Shown in pieces: positions 17,390-25,882 of a DNA stretch of 64,000 nucleotides (position 1 is its first letter; the number at the start of each line of letters is the position of its first letter). The translations under genes and the position numbers were made by a program. Where the stretch lies: contig NZ_JAJNNZ010000001.1 of assembly GCF_022836845.1 (NCBI RefSeq), forward strand, positions 1 through 64,000, read 5' to 3'. The stretch comes from Vibrio gelatinilyticus. GTDB taxonomy: Bacteria; Pseudomonadota; Gammaproteobacteria; Enterobacterales; Vibrionaceae. Below the pieces are notes generated by a model. The model was not told where the DNA came from, did no database searches, and saw nothing but the letters and a program-made list of their open reading frames with translations.

Positions 17390-17779
17390 TCAACCCTCAA
17401 GATAGACCACCAGAAGGTCGGCTTCTACCGCGTTCGCTACTTTAGGAACCGAAGAGAATAGCCGACTCGCTACTTTATGGCGATGACCACACACCACTAG
17501 ATCGACATTGGTTTCTTTTACTATCCCTGAGAGTTTCATATGAAGATCGCCAACCGCAACAAAGGTATCTGAAATGGGATAGTCGCTTTTTTCTGCCAAT
17601 GTTTGTAGCGCATGTTGGAAACCTTGCTCTGCTTTGGGCTCAATAATGACTTTATCGACATCGATATAAGCAAAAGAAAGTTTGCTGTTGGCGTCTTTTG
17701 CCAATGAAATCGCTTTATCAATCACGAGTTGACTAGATTGAGTTAAATCCACAGCTACTAATATGTGCTTATAGCTCAT
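17390..17779 (-). CDS. Universal stress protein (UspA family)
   Basis: This 129-residue cytosolic UspA-fold protein starts MSYKHILVAVDLT. It has the typical VAVDLTQSSQ start and the C-terminal VCGHRHKVASRLFSSVPKV stretch, which resembles the G-x2-G-x9-G(S/T) ATP-binding loop but with the glycines largely lost, so nucleotide binding is doubtful. The ATG follows GGGAGATACC. It lies upstream of the DASS transporter on the same strand with a 196-bp gap; joint transcription is possible but not shown. The exact stress role is unknown. Confidence 0.85.
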   Translation of the reverse strand: MSYKHILVAVDLTQSSQLVIDKAISLAKDANSKLSFAYIDVDKVIIEPKAEQGFQHALQTLAEKSDYPISDTFVAVGDLHMKLSGIVKETNVDLVVCGHRHKVASRLFSSVPKVANAVEADLLVVYLEG

Positions 17780-18021
17780 TTGGTATCTCCCGTTGAGGGT
17801 GGTCTATCTAAAGTAAGTCTAGCACTGCAAAGCTTATTAAAGTGATGAATATTAGAATATCGAGGCTGTTAACTCTACAAACGAATATTTTTTATCCGGT
17901 GCATTCGTTAAAGAGAATATTGGGAGGGCGATTTTGAGAACGGAGAAATTAATTTGATTACGATAGTGAATGACCGAAATGAAGACACCTCGGTCATTGG
18001 TGATGCTTGACTAACTGGTGA

Positions 18022-18495
18022 TTAACTGCGGTTTCCGAGCTTCACAGACCCATTAGTCGCAAACCACAGCGCCTGACTGCGACGACGCCCTAATAAGATC
18101 GGACCATCATCGTAGAATAAGAAGTTTTTCCAGTATTTCTTAAATATCGACCATTTCGTCTCGATGATGTTGTATTTTTCATAGCAAAAATACACCGTAA
18201 CGTCCGCTTGCCAATCTAAGAATGACTCAATTTCTTCTGGTAGTTCTTCGTTCTCGGAGTCCCATGCAGACATCCAGTTCACCTCTGAATCCCAATTCGA
18301 CGCTTTCATTGGCCAATCTTGGTTACTCATTCGTTCGGAGTCCGGACTTTGTGCACTGACATTTTCTTTCCAGAATTGTGCCGCTCTTGCTTCAGTCATC
18401 GGTTTGATATGACACCAGTCTTCTTCCGGTACTGGCATCGACTGATGAGTAAAAATCCATTTTCTTTGGTATTGCTCCAAAGTCATGTACGACAT
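18022..18495 (-). CDS. DUF2947 family protein
   Basis: This 157-residue soluble protein is rich in Trp, Tyr and acidic residues (for example KWIFTHQSMPVPEEDW near the start and FLDWQADVTVYFCYEKYN in the middle). It matches my memory of the DUF2947 family, found mostly in Vibrio and relatives, which has no assigned function. The ATG follows AGAGGAAG. It precedes nothing in obvious operon; the rimJ gene upstream is separated by 86 bp. Confidence 0.75.
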   Translation of the reverse strand: MSYMTLEQYQRKWIFTHQSMPVPEEDWCHIKPMTEARAAQFWKENVSAQSPDSERMSNQDWPMKASNWDSEVNWMSAWDSENEELPEEIESFLDWQADVTVYFCYEKYNIIETKWSIFKKYWKNFLFYDDGPILLGRRRSQALWFATNGSVKLGNRS

Positions 18496-18581
18496 TCAAC
18501 TTCCTCTAACATCTAATAAGGTGCAATACTTGCTGTATTGCTTAACTATCATGATAGACCACTTCTTTAAGTGACCTTAAT

Positions 18582-19166
18582 CTATTCTTTTGGCAACCAA
18601 TGTGGATTGACTAGAGAAGTCAGGACGTGATCTTCCCACTGACCGTTTATCAGTAAATAATCCTTGGCAAACCCTTCTTTTTCGAACTGGTGATGCTGCA
18701 AAACCGCTTCACTTCGTTTGTTTCTAGGCATATAGCTGGCAGAAATTCGATGCATGTTCTGGATATCAAACATGTAAGGGATCGCCATAGCCAACGCTTT
18801 TCGCATTACACCCTTGCCTTGTGCATTCTCTGCCAATGAATAGCCAAGATTGCAGCTATGAAATGGAAAGCGAACCAAATTGCTAAATGATACGGTTCCC
18901 AGCATTTCTTGAGTTTCACTGTCCAATATCAGACAGTAGTAGGCTAAACTCAAACGATGCAACTCATCGAGTTTGATCAATTTCGCCGCCCAGTTTTCGG
19001 GACGATAGAAGTCACTATCTCGAGCGGGCTCCCAAGGCGCTAAAAAACGCTTATTCGCTTGAAAGTAGTTCGCGATAGTGTGTGCGTCACCTGGCAAAGA
19101 GCAGCGCACCACGATACCTTCATGTTCCTTATGAAGACGTAATGAAGAACTAAAATCTTTCATCAA
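18582..19166 (-). CDS. rimJ: RimJ-type ribosomal protein N-acetyltransferase
   Basis: This 194-residue GNAT-family protein closely resembles RimJ, which acetylates the N-terminal alanine of ribosomal protein S5 in the cytosol. Characteristic stretches are KRFLAPWEPARD near residue 40, NAQGKGVMRKAL (the acetyl-CoA pyrophosphate loop) near 112-123, and DYLLINGQWEDHV at the C-terminus. The start overlaps the tyrR stop (ATGA), so it is translationally coupled to tyrR. A generic RimJ/RimL-like transferase acting on another target remains possible. Confidence 0.85.
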   Translation of the reverse strand: MMKDFSSSLRLHKEHEGIVVRCSLPGDAHTIANYFQANKRFLAPWEPARDSDFYRPENWAAKLIKLDELHRLSLAYYCLILDSETQEMLGTVSFSNLVRFPFHSCNLGYSLAENAQGKGVMRKALAMAIPYMFDIQNMHRISASYMPRNKRSEAVLQHHQFEKEGFAKDYLLINGQWEDHVLTSLVNPHWLPKE

Positions 19167-20704
19167 TTCTTCCTGATATTGTAGTCTCTAAGTTTATTGG
19201 CAATTGATGTGTGCGAGACATTGAGTCGCTTTGCCAATTTTCGACTTGATGGGAACGACTGAAACAATTTTTCTAGCACTTGTGACTCATACTCTTTCAT
19301 GATGTCATCAAGGGAGCCATCGACATTAATGCTAACGGCCCCTGTTCCCACCATATCGAGCTTCGGCAAATCAAAGTGTTCAATTTGTAATTTGTTGCCG
19401 CTCATTTGTGTTAAGGCACGCAACGCCATATTGTCGAGCTGTCGGATATTGCCCGGCCAAGGGTAACCCGATAATTCTTTAATTAAATCATCATCAAGAT
19501 CGGGTTTCATCATGCCTAGCTGTTGGCTGTGCTTTGCGACAAAAAGATCAAGAAGAGGCGCAATATCACTCGCTCTTTCGCACAGCGGTGGGATAGTTAA
19601 TGTCAGCACGTTGAGTCGATAATAGAGATCTTCCCTAAAGTCCCCCGCCTCTGCAAGATCGGCAAGGTTGTGTCGTGTTGATGCAATAATTCGAACATCG
19701 ACATGAACTTCATGCTCCTCACCGACACGTCTGAACGTGCCGCCTTGTAAAAAGCGCAGCAGTTTTATCTGCAAGTGGGCACTCATTTCACCAATTTCAT
19801 CAAGCAACACGGTGCCGCCATTCGCTTGTTCGAAAATGCCTTTGTGACCATGTTCGTGATTAAACGAGCCCGGTGCATGACCAAACAATTCGGTTTCAGC
19901 AACATCATCTGGCATAGATGCGCAGCTCAACACTAAAAACGGTGCAGAGGAACGATTAGAACGGTTATGACACGCTTTGGCGAGCATCTCTTTACCCGTG
20001 CCTGTATCACCTTCTATAAGCAATGGTTGATCTAACATCGACAGTTTTTTGGCCTGGCTCATGAGCGCCTTGTGACGATTAGAGACCCCCACAAAATGTT
20101 CGAAACCTAAGTTGCTTTGCTCAGATAATGATGGGGTAGAGACTTGCTTACCCGTTGGGTGAATACTCATTACCGCACTAGCAAGTACAGTTTCATTGGA
20201 TTCACCGGTAATATAAACAGGCAACATTTCCATGCTGAAATCTAGGCCATCAACAACTATTGCTTGCTGCTGGCGCGTTATATCGCCTTCGATCCACTTG
20301 CTAAAATTAAAACTTGGTAATAGGTGAGTAATATGTTGACCTAACGCTTCTTCTTCGCTTTTTGCCAATAAGTTCAACGCTGCATGGTTGGCCATATCCA
20401 CGCCACCTTTAAGATTGATTGACAATACGGGATATGGAAGATTAGTCAGCAAGGCAACCAGTTCGGTATTGTGCCTTTCACTCGGCATAAACTGAATTTT
20501 TCGAACGTCTTTGACCCCCGAAATACGTCGGATCTCAGCCATTAACTCACGAAATGTCTCGAAGTCTATATCGGGACAGTTGAGATAAATGATGCCAATG
20601 GTATCGATTTCAATACCACGTAAGTCTATTTCATTTGAAGCTAGGATATCGAGCAGCTCTCGAGTCAAGCCAAGCCTATCTTCACAAAACACTTCTAGAC
20701 GCAC
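19163..20704 (-). CDS. tyrR: Transcriptional regulator TyrR
   Basis: This 513-residue regulator controls aromatic amino acid synthesis and transport. An N-terminal ACT domain (about 1-75, starting MRLEVFCEDRLGLTRELL) is followed by a PAS domain (80-190), a central AAA+ domain (Walker A GDTGTGKE near 232-239, Walker B GTVLLDEIGE) and a C-terminal helix-turn-helix (SRKLAKRLNVSHTSIANKLR). The GAFTGA loop that sigma-54 activators use is absent, as is typical of TyrR. Translation starts at a GTG (20704) behind GGAAGCAG. Its position near ycjX-ycjF is conserved in enteric bacteria. Tyrosine and ATP dependence is family knowledge. Confidence 0.95.
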   Translation of the reverse strand: MRLEVFCEDRLGLTRELLDILASNEIDLRGIEIDTIGIIYLNCPDIDFETFRELMAEIRRISGVKDVRKIQFMPSERHNTELVALLTNLPYPVLSINLKGGVDMANHAALNLLAKSEEEALGQHITHLLPSFNFSKWIEGDITRQQQAIVVDGLDFSMEMLPVYITGESNETVLASAVMSIHPTGKQVSTPSLSEQSNLGFEHFVGVSNRHKALMSQAKKLSMLDQPLLIEGDTGTGKEMLAKACHNRSNRSSAPFLVLSCASMPDDVAETELFGHAPGSFNHEHGHKGIFEQANGGTVLLDEIGEMSAHLQIKLLRFLQGGTFRRVGEEHEVHVDVRIIASTRHNLADLAEAGDFREDLYYRLNVLTLTIPPLCERASDIAPLLDLFVAKHSQQLGMMKPDLDDDLIKELSGYPWPGNIRQLDNMALRALTQMSGNKLQIEHFDLPKLDMVGTGAVSINVDGSLDDIMKEYESQVLEKLFQSFPSSRKLAKRLNVSHTSIANKLRDYNIRKN

Positions 20705-20779
20705 GTCTGCTTCCTTTAATTAAGGTGTCACGAAAAGTTGACAGTAAGTGTGTACGAAGCTTTGATTGCCGTCAACAAA

Positions 20780-20806
20780 AACAGCCCACTAAGTCAGTGA
20801 GCTGTT
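20780..20806 (-). terminator. Terminator of the partner-switching operon
   Basis: On the minus strand AACAGCTCACT-GACT-TAGTGGGCTGTTTTTG forms a stem of about ten pairs with one G-U, followed by a T-run. It lies 36 bp after the stop of the anti-sigma-type ATPase gene and upstream of tyrR. Confidence 0.8.
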
Positions 20807-20842
20807 TCATTATTTTGCATCGTTTGCTCAATTACTCATCGC

Positions 20843-21295
20843 TTACGGACACTCAGCGATTTTCTTCTGTAAATAAAAGGTCGATTTAGAGTCATCTAAC
20901 GTCATTTGAATTGAATCCAATAAAGAGGCGACGATGATAAGCCCTCGCCCAGAAGTGGTTAACGTTAGTGGATCGTTTTTGTTTGGTTCAACAAAATCGG
21001 CAGCGATGGCCGCATTAAAAGAAGACTCTGTTAGCCCTTCGCCGTAATGACTGATTTCGATATGAACGTCATTATGCTCTATTCGACATTCTATATCGAC
21101 CGGATAACCGTTTCTCTCTTTATAGGCGTGTTCAAAGGTGTTGTTGAGCAGCTCGACTACACACAATTCAAGCTTACTGATGACACTTGAACTGATATGA
21201 GCTGAATGCCAAAATTCAATCAAATCATTAGCTGCTGTTCGTGAGGTATCAATAGAGCTTAAATACGAAGCTCTATATACGTGCGCTGATGTCAT
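20843..21295 (-). CDS. Anti-sigma-type ATPase (RsbW-like serine kinase)
   Basis: This 150-residue GHKL-fold ATPase resembles RsbW/SpoIIAB anti-sigma serine kinases. The N box ELLNNTFEHAY is near residue 47 and the G box TTSGRGLIIVAS near 112. The expected role is to phosphorylate the STAS partner encoded just upstream (21321) and to bind an alternative target when that partner is phosphorylated. The ATG at 21295 is preferred, with AGGATA upstream; the frame is open further up into the STAS gene. It is last in a three-gene unit and is followed by a good terminator. Confidence 0.85.
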   Translation of the reverse strand: MTSAHVYRASYLSSIDTSRTAANDLIEFWHSAHISSSVISKLELCVVELLNNTFEHAYKERNGYPVDIECRIEHNDVHIEISHYGEGLTESSFNAAIAADFVEPNKNDPLTLTTSGRGLIIVASLLDSIQMTLDDSKSTFYLQKKIAECP

Positions 21296-21320
21296 CGTCG
21301 TATCCTGTTCCCTTACCAAT

Positions 21321-21671
21321 CTAATGCTTGATATCACTCTCTATCGCCGCCCTCATTGCTTCCTCTATTGAAAAGAATGAAGGCATCAATTTATCCATTC
21401 TGGTTAAATGCATCAACTCATTAACCGATGTACTCGCACCAACAATCATCAGTTCTTTATCGCGAAGGAGTTTATAGATTTCCATAATGGCACCTAATCC
21501 ACTACTGTCCATGAAGGACACATTGGATAAATCAATCAGTAAAACTGGTCGAAATTGATTGTGTAAATCCGCGACAATATGACGAAAAAAAGGAGCCAGT
21601 TTCGCATCGAAATGGGTTTCTTTGACTTCAAAGACAGTAAATAACTCACTGTTTATGATTTCATATTTCAT
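21321..21671 (-). CDS. STAS-domain anti-anti-sigma factor
   Basis: This single STAS domain of about 116 residues is RsbV/SpoIIAA-like. The phosphoacceptor motif is MDSSGLGAI with the serines at 56-57. In a partner-switching system the ATPase (20843-21295) phosphorylates one of these serines and the PP2C phosphatase (21691-22911) removes the phosphate. The start at 21671 is chosen for the upstream AAGGA; the longer frame overlaps the phosphatase gene. It lies 19 bp after that gene's stop and 25 bp before the ATPase. Confidence 0.88.
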   Translation of the reverse strand: MKYEIINSELFTVFEVKETHFDAKLAPFFRHIVADLHNQFRPVLLIDLSNVSFMDSSGLGAIMEIYKLLRDKELMIVGASTSVNELMHLTRMDKLMPSFFSIEEAMRAAIESDIKH

Positions 21672-21690
21672 GGTGCGATCCTTCTTGTAT

Positions 21691-22911
21691 TTACGGAGTC
21701 CATTTTGCGACAAGCAGACTCACATCATCTTCAAATTCCGTCTTTTCCTGCCAAGATTGCAGGCTTTCGATGATCGCCGAAGTCTTGGCTTGATAAGGCA
21801 ATTTATGACACGCCTGTATTTCATCGCTCAGGCGCTGTTCTGAAAACATCTTTGCATCCACTCTCGCCTCGGTAAGGCCATCGGTATAAAGCCAGACTTC
21901 ATCTCCTGGTTCGAGCTGAATCGTATCGAGTTGATAGTCAGCAAAATCGAACATACCAATCACATAGCTCTCTCTGCCAATTAACTGTGTCGTCTGTTGC
22001 TTAGCGCGATAGAGAACAAATGGGGGATGACCCGCCACCGTATAGGTTAGTACCCCTGTTTTGGTGTTTAGCAGCGCGTATATCATGGTAAAATACAGTG
22101 CACTTTTACTATCTTGACAGTATAGGTTATTTAACTTTTCTACGACCTCAATAGGGGAAACCGCTTGACCACTCCCGTTAACATTTTTCCGTACCAAAGA
22201 AGATGCGCCGGTTGAAATCGCCAGTGAATGTTGGACTGAAAAAGACAACAGCGCCGATGACACCCCATGACCAGAAACATCTAATAAATAAAACCCAACA
22301 TGATCATCGTCGAGTCGAGAATACCCCAACATGTCACCACCAATTTGAGTACATGGCATAGAGATATACGTCATCTCAACCCCATTCAGTTCGGTTTGAC
22401 TGGGTAACAAGTGCTTTATGAAATCGCTGGCAGCCTCTAAGTCTTGTCGTATGGTTTGGTATGCCAAATCTAGCTGAGTCTTTTTGTTAAGTAACTCATT
22501 GTGCAAGCTTAGTGTTCGGAATCCAGCACGAATCCGTGCGTCTAATTCATCGATTGCCGTATTTTTAGCCACGAAATCATCCGCACCGGCATTAATACCA
22601 TTGATAATCGATGCCTGGTCATCCTGGGAAGAAAGTAAAACAAAAAAGATGTAGCGGTTGCTGTGTTGAGATTTGAGCGTTTGACACAATGCTATACCGT
22701 CCATTTCTGGCATGACCCAATCACTAAGCACAAACTGAATCGTTGAATTGGCATTTAAGATCCGGATCGCTTCCTGACCATGACTGGCAGTCAAGACGTT
22801 ATAACCTCTTTTAGTCAATAACGACTTGATTAGTATCTGAGTGGTGCGATTATCTTCAACTAACAGAATCGTTCTATCAAGATCATTCTCACGGGGAGAA
22901 TCTTTGGCCAT
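21691..22911 (-). CDS. Receiver-controlled PP2C phosphatase (RsbU/HsbR type)
   Basis: This 406-residue protein has an N-terminal receiver domain (about 14-130; acidic residues E19-D20, phosphoacceptor D64 in LSDWVMPEMDG), a coiled linker (135-175) and a SpoIIE/PP2C serine phosphatase domain (GGDMLGYSRLDDDH, LLDVSGHGVSSALLS, VAGHPPFVLYR, WLYTDGLTEAR). It is the switch input: a phosphorelay signal sets its activity on the STAS protein encoded next. The cognate histidine kinase is not adjacent. The nearest analogy is the HsbR/HptB system of Pseudomonas and RsbU-type regulators in Vibrio. No membrane span. Confidence 0.92.
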   Translation of the reverse strand: MAKDSPRENDLDRTILLVEDNRTTQILIKSLLTKRGYNVLTASHGQEAIRILNANSTIQFVLSDWVMPEMDGIALCQTLKSQHSNRYIFFVLLSSQDDQASIINGINAGADDFVAKNTAIDELDARIRAGFRTLSLHNELLNKKTQLDLAYQTIRQDLEAASDFIKHLLPSQTELNGVEMTYISMPCTQIGGDMLGYSRLDDDHVGFYLLDVSGHGVSSALLSFSVQHSLAISTGASSLVRKNVNGSGQAVSPIEVVEKLNNLYCQDSKSALYFTMIYALLNTKTGVLTYTVAGHPPFVLYRAKQQTTQLIGRESYVIGMFDFADYQLDTIQLEPGDEVWLYTDGLTEARVDAKMFSEQRLSDEIQACHKLPYQAKTSAIIESLQSWQEKTEFEDDVSLLVAKWTP

Positions 22912-23049
22912 CCATCACCTCTCGCCATAACCATTGCCGTTATCTTTAGCATAGGTAGTGATATTCGAATGACCAAGAATTCTCATTGCACATTATTGAA
23001 TTTTTGACGCGTATTTTAATTTAGGAACTAGGATGGACGACTGTGATGG

Positions 23050-24069
23050 CTACCCTGCCAGCTTCCCCTTCAAGCTATCAATAACCGCGCTGCGAACTGC
23101 ACCCAATTTTGGTTTGTCATCCTGTGCAAAAGGAATTGGCCTGAGTAGGGATATGGTTCGTATTCCTAATCTCGCGGTGAGTAAACCAACGCCTACGCCC
23201 TGCCCCGCACGAGCCGAAATTTTTTCGACTACATTAAGAGAAAGCAAATCGGCACTTGTCTCTATCGCCAATTCACTGGCACCAGCAAGGGCCATATTTA
23301 CCAACACCAACTTAAAGAGCTTTATCCTAGACCAATAACCTAACTCAACACCATAGATTAGCGATAGTTGGTCAATCATACGAAAATTACGCCACGCAAT
23401 CAGTAACATATCCGCGATAGCTAATGGACTTACCGCGACAAGGATCGCCGCTTCTCCCGAGAGTTTAGAGACAATCTCCATGGCTCGTTTGTCTTGCTCT
23501 TTCATTACCATAGACTGATACATCGTCAGTATTTCTGCGTCACTGTGCGTAGGTTTCACGCTGTTCGACCAACGATCAAAATGGGGATTTTCTGGCTGAA
23601 TATAAGTCTTGGCTGCCAATCTTTTACAAAACTCGACCCCCTGGCCGACACTATCATTCTTGAGTAACGCTTCACTTTGCTCTTGAACAGAAAAGTGATG
23701 GCGTAACTTACGAAGTTTGAGCCACTCGCGACCAATCGTGGTGAGCCCGATTGCCGATAACGCGGCAATAAAACTCGCCCATCCAATGGTCAGCCAGTCA
23801 CCCAAGCTAAAGGCGCTTACAAGAGTGTCAACTGACTGCCATACGACAAGGCCGCTAAACCCAGCAAATATACTAGAGAATAACCAACGCCTTTTCTTTT
23901 TAGGACGAACAACCTCTTCAAACTGCTGTTCTATAGGCAAGTCGACAACCGACTCACTGATCACAAACGCCTGTTTATCATCGAACAGTGTTTGGCTAGT
24001 GAGTGATGGCGATCCCTCTTTTTGTTCGTCTTCACCATGAAAGACGGTTCTACCTTTTAAATCACTCAT
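23050..24069 (-). CDS. ycjF: YcjF family membrane protein (TIGR01620)
   Basis: This inner-membrane protein of about 339 residues belongs to the YcjF/TIGR01620 (DUF697-like) family, usually found behind ycjX. After a hydrophilic N-terminus there are two membrane spans near residues 70-120; the C-terminal DUF697-type half includes GEAAILVAVSPLAIADMLLI. The ATG at 24069 overlaps the ycjX stop (ATGA). YcjX-YcjF belong to the phage-shock neighbourhood in enterics; here no psp genes lie in view. The biochemical role is unknown. The frame upstream of 24069 has no protein character. Confidence 0.88.
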   Translation of the reverse strand: MSDLKGRTVFHGEDEQKEGSPSLTSQTLFDDKQAFVISESVVDLPIEQQFEEVVRPKKKRRWLFSSIFAGFSGLVVWQSVDTLVSAFSLGDWLTIGWASFIAALSAIGLTTIGREWLKLRKLRHHFSVQEQSEALLKNDSVGQGVEFCKRLAAKTYIQPENPHFDRWSNSVKPTHSDAEILTMYQSMVMKEQDKRAMEIVSKLSGEAAILVAVSPLAIADMLLIAWRNFRMIDQLSLIYGVELGYWSRIKLFKLVLVNMALAGASELAIETSADLLSLNVVEKISARAGQGVGVGLLTARLGIRTISLLRPIPFAQDDKPKLGAVRSAVIDSLKGKLAG

Positions 24070-25448
24070 CGCAGTTTGTCTCCCACCAAATATTGCAGTG
24101 CTTTGTCCAATCGAATGTGACCACAAGGGCTATCCGTTGTTTTCTCAAGGGGTCTGAAAGACGTAAATTCAAAAGACTTCTTTTGCCAATAGTCTGCTTT
24201 GGGCAGTACCTTGGGTACATCTCCGGGATAGAGTGTCAAATTGTCCCCCATCAATGTGGTGCCTCTAAGAGCTGGCGACGTTTCAGTTCCTGCCCCCACA
24301 AAGCCCGATTTGGTGGCTTGTATTGAAGCCAAACTCATACAGTTCATTTCGATGTTATCAAATGATGCGGTTTGCCAAGTTGGGTACACCATCTGCTGCA
24401 GCAGGCTAACGAGGTTAGTGTGTTGGTCTGGCGTTATGTGATCAGCCTTGGTAGCGGCAAACATAATCTTATCAATGCGCGGCGCGAACACCCTTCTTAA
24501 TAGATTATTTTGCCCGTAACGAAAGCTCTTCATAATCTGCTCAAGGGCGCCACGCATGTCGCTGAACGATTCGCTGCCTGCCATTAAGGGTTGTAGACAA
24601 TCAACAAGTACTATTTGTCGATCGAAAGTCGCAAAGTGATGCTTATAGAAATGTTTTACCACTTTTTGCTGATATTCTTCATAGCGTCGTTTTAACATCA
24701 TGTACCCGCTATTACGAGAGGGCTTGTCTTCCGTACTTTTGACAATAATAGGAAAAAACTGCAACACAGGAGCCCCCTGCAGTTCGCCGGGTAAAACAAA
24801 TCGACCAGGCTGAACCCAGTGCAATCCGGACTCTTTGCATTTCATTAAAAACTGAGCAAACGCTTGAGAGATCGTTGCTATTCTTTTCTCATCAGCATCT
24901 TGGTGCGGATCGAATTCATCAACTAACTGTTGCCACTCTTTTGCGAGATTCAATCGCTGCCCCTTCAATATTGAAGCTTGTTGCTCACTCCATTGCTCAA
25001 AGGTCATCGACAATAAAGGTAAATCCAATAGCCACTCACCAGGGTAGTCGATAATATCGATATACAAGGTTGAGGTTTTACTTAGCAGCCTTTTCGTCGC
25101 TTTCTTTGGTTTATACTTGATCGCCAGCCGAATTTCGCTGACATCACGCGTCGGTTGCGGCCATTGTGGCGGTTCACCTTCGAGCTGATCTAATGCCTCA
25201 TCGTAATGAAATCTAGGCACCATGAGGTTGGATTGGGGAACTCTTTTCGCACCAATTAAACGCTGGTCTCTGGCGCAATCAAGCAGTGGAAGGTTGTCGT
25301 GAGTAGACGAGTGCAGTAACTGATTTACCATAGAAGTAATAAACGCCGTCTTGCCTGCACGAGATAGACCAGTGACAGCAATTCTAACATGTGAGTCTAA
25401 GCTTCGATTCACAAAATCTGTCACTTCCTGGCCTATTGTATTCATCAT
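24066..25448 (-). CDS. ycjX: YcjX family GTPase-like protein
   Basis: This 460-residue protein belongs to the YcjX (DUF463) family of stress-related P-loop NTPases. The Walker A loop is GLSRAGKTAF near residues 28-37, Walker B falls in LYIDIIDYPGEW near 105-116, and a TKAD element near 334-337 matches the guanine-specificity motif. Start ATG 25448 follows GGAG, and the longer frame begins at the TTG of that very Shine-Dalgarno. It is coupled to ycjF by ATGA. A link to the cell-envelope stress response is inferred from the gene neighbourhood in relatives. Confidence 0.9.
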   Translation of the reverse strand: MMNTIGQEVTDFVNRSLDSHVRIAVTGLSRAGKTAFITSMVNQLLHSSTHDNLPLLDCARDQRLIGAKRVPQSNLMVPRFHYDEALDQLEGEPPQWPQPTRDVSEIRLAIKYKPKKATKRLLSKTSTLYIDIIDYPGEWLLDLPLLSMTFEQWSEQQASILKGQRLNLAKEWQQLVDEFDPHQDADEKRIATISQAFAQFLMKCKESGLHWVQPGRFVLPGELQGAPVLQFFPIIVKSTEDKPSRNSGYMMLKRRYEEYQQKVVKHFYKHHFATFDRQIVLVDCLQPLMAGSESFSDMRGALEQIMKSFRYGQNNLLRRVFAPRIDKIMFAATKADHITPDQHTNLVSLLQQMVYPTWQTASFDNIEMNCMSLASIQATKSGFVGAGTETSPALRGTTLMGDNLTLYPGDVPKVLPKADYWQKKSFEFTSFRPLEKTTDSPCGHIRLDKALQYLVGDKLR

Positions 25449-25518
25449 CGTTAACTCCAAATACCTAATACAGAGAACAGTATGCAGTATATTGGATTAA
25501 TCGAAGATGAACAAAAAA

Positions 25519-25538
25519 CCCCTGAAAAAATTCAGGGG
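25519..25538 (-). terminator. Terminator after the 61-residue membrane protein gene
   Basis: CCCCTGAA-AAAA-TTCAGGGG is followed on the minus strand by TTTTTTG. It lies 35 bp after the stop of 25574-25759 and ahead of ycjX, and insulates the two. Confidence 0.85.
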
Positions 25539-25573
25539 CTTATAAGAAACTACGTTGAAATGAAACAAGCGAA

Positions 25574-25759
25574 CTAGTCGTTTTCAATTAACTTGTAGAT
25601 GACAAAAAGAGAGATTTCCAATAGCAAGACAAGTACACACGACATCGTGACGTATTTTCCATCAAAAATACTGATGCCATGAAGGACCAAGTCGTATCCA
25701 ACAAAACCACCCACTACCAGTGCGATTACTATCTGCAATATTTGTATAAATCGAGGCAT
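25574..25759 (-). CDS. Small membrane protein, 61 residues
   Basis: This small protein has two hydrophobic helices (about residues 5-25 and 37-57) with short polar ends, so it is an inner-membrane hairpin. The ATG has a strong AAGGAGAG. It has its own terminator (25519) and so is a separate unit upstream of ycjX. It is not PspB, PspC or PspD by sequence. Function unknown. Confidence 0.7.
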   Translation of the reverse strand: MPRFIQILQIVIALVVGGFVGYDLVLHGISIFDGKYVTMSCVLVLLLEISLFVIYKLIEND

Positions 25760-25840
25760 CGATGCTCTCCTTAGTGTTATGTTTGCTCTACCACATCACC
25801 TGATGTGTAGATAACTGAGCCATCCAACTGAATTATAGAC

Positions 25841-25860
25841 AAAAAGTGAGAATACTCTCA
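25841..25860 (-). terminator. Probable terminator after fumA
   Basis: On the minus strand TGAGAGTATTCTCACTTTTTG forms a short hairpin followed by five Ts, about 25 bp after the fumarase stop. Confidence 0.55.
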
Positions 25861-25882
25861 TACCCTCACTCACAAATTGTGT

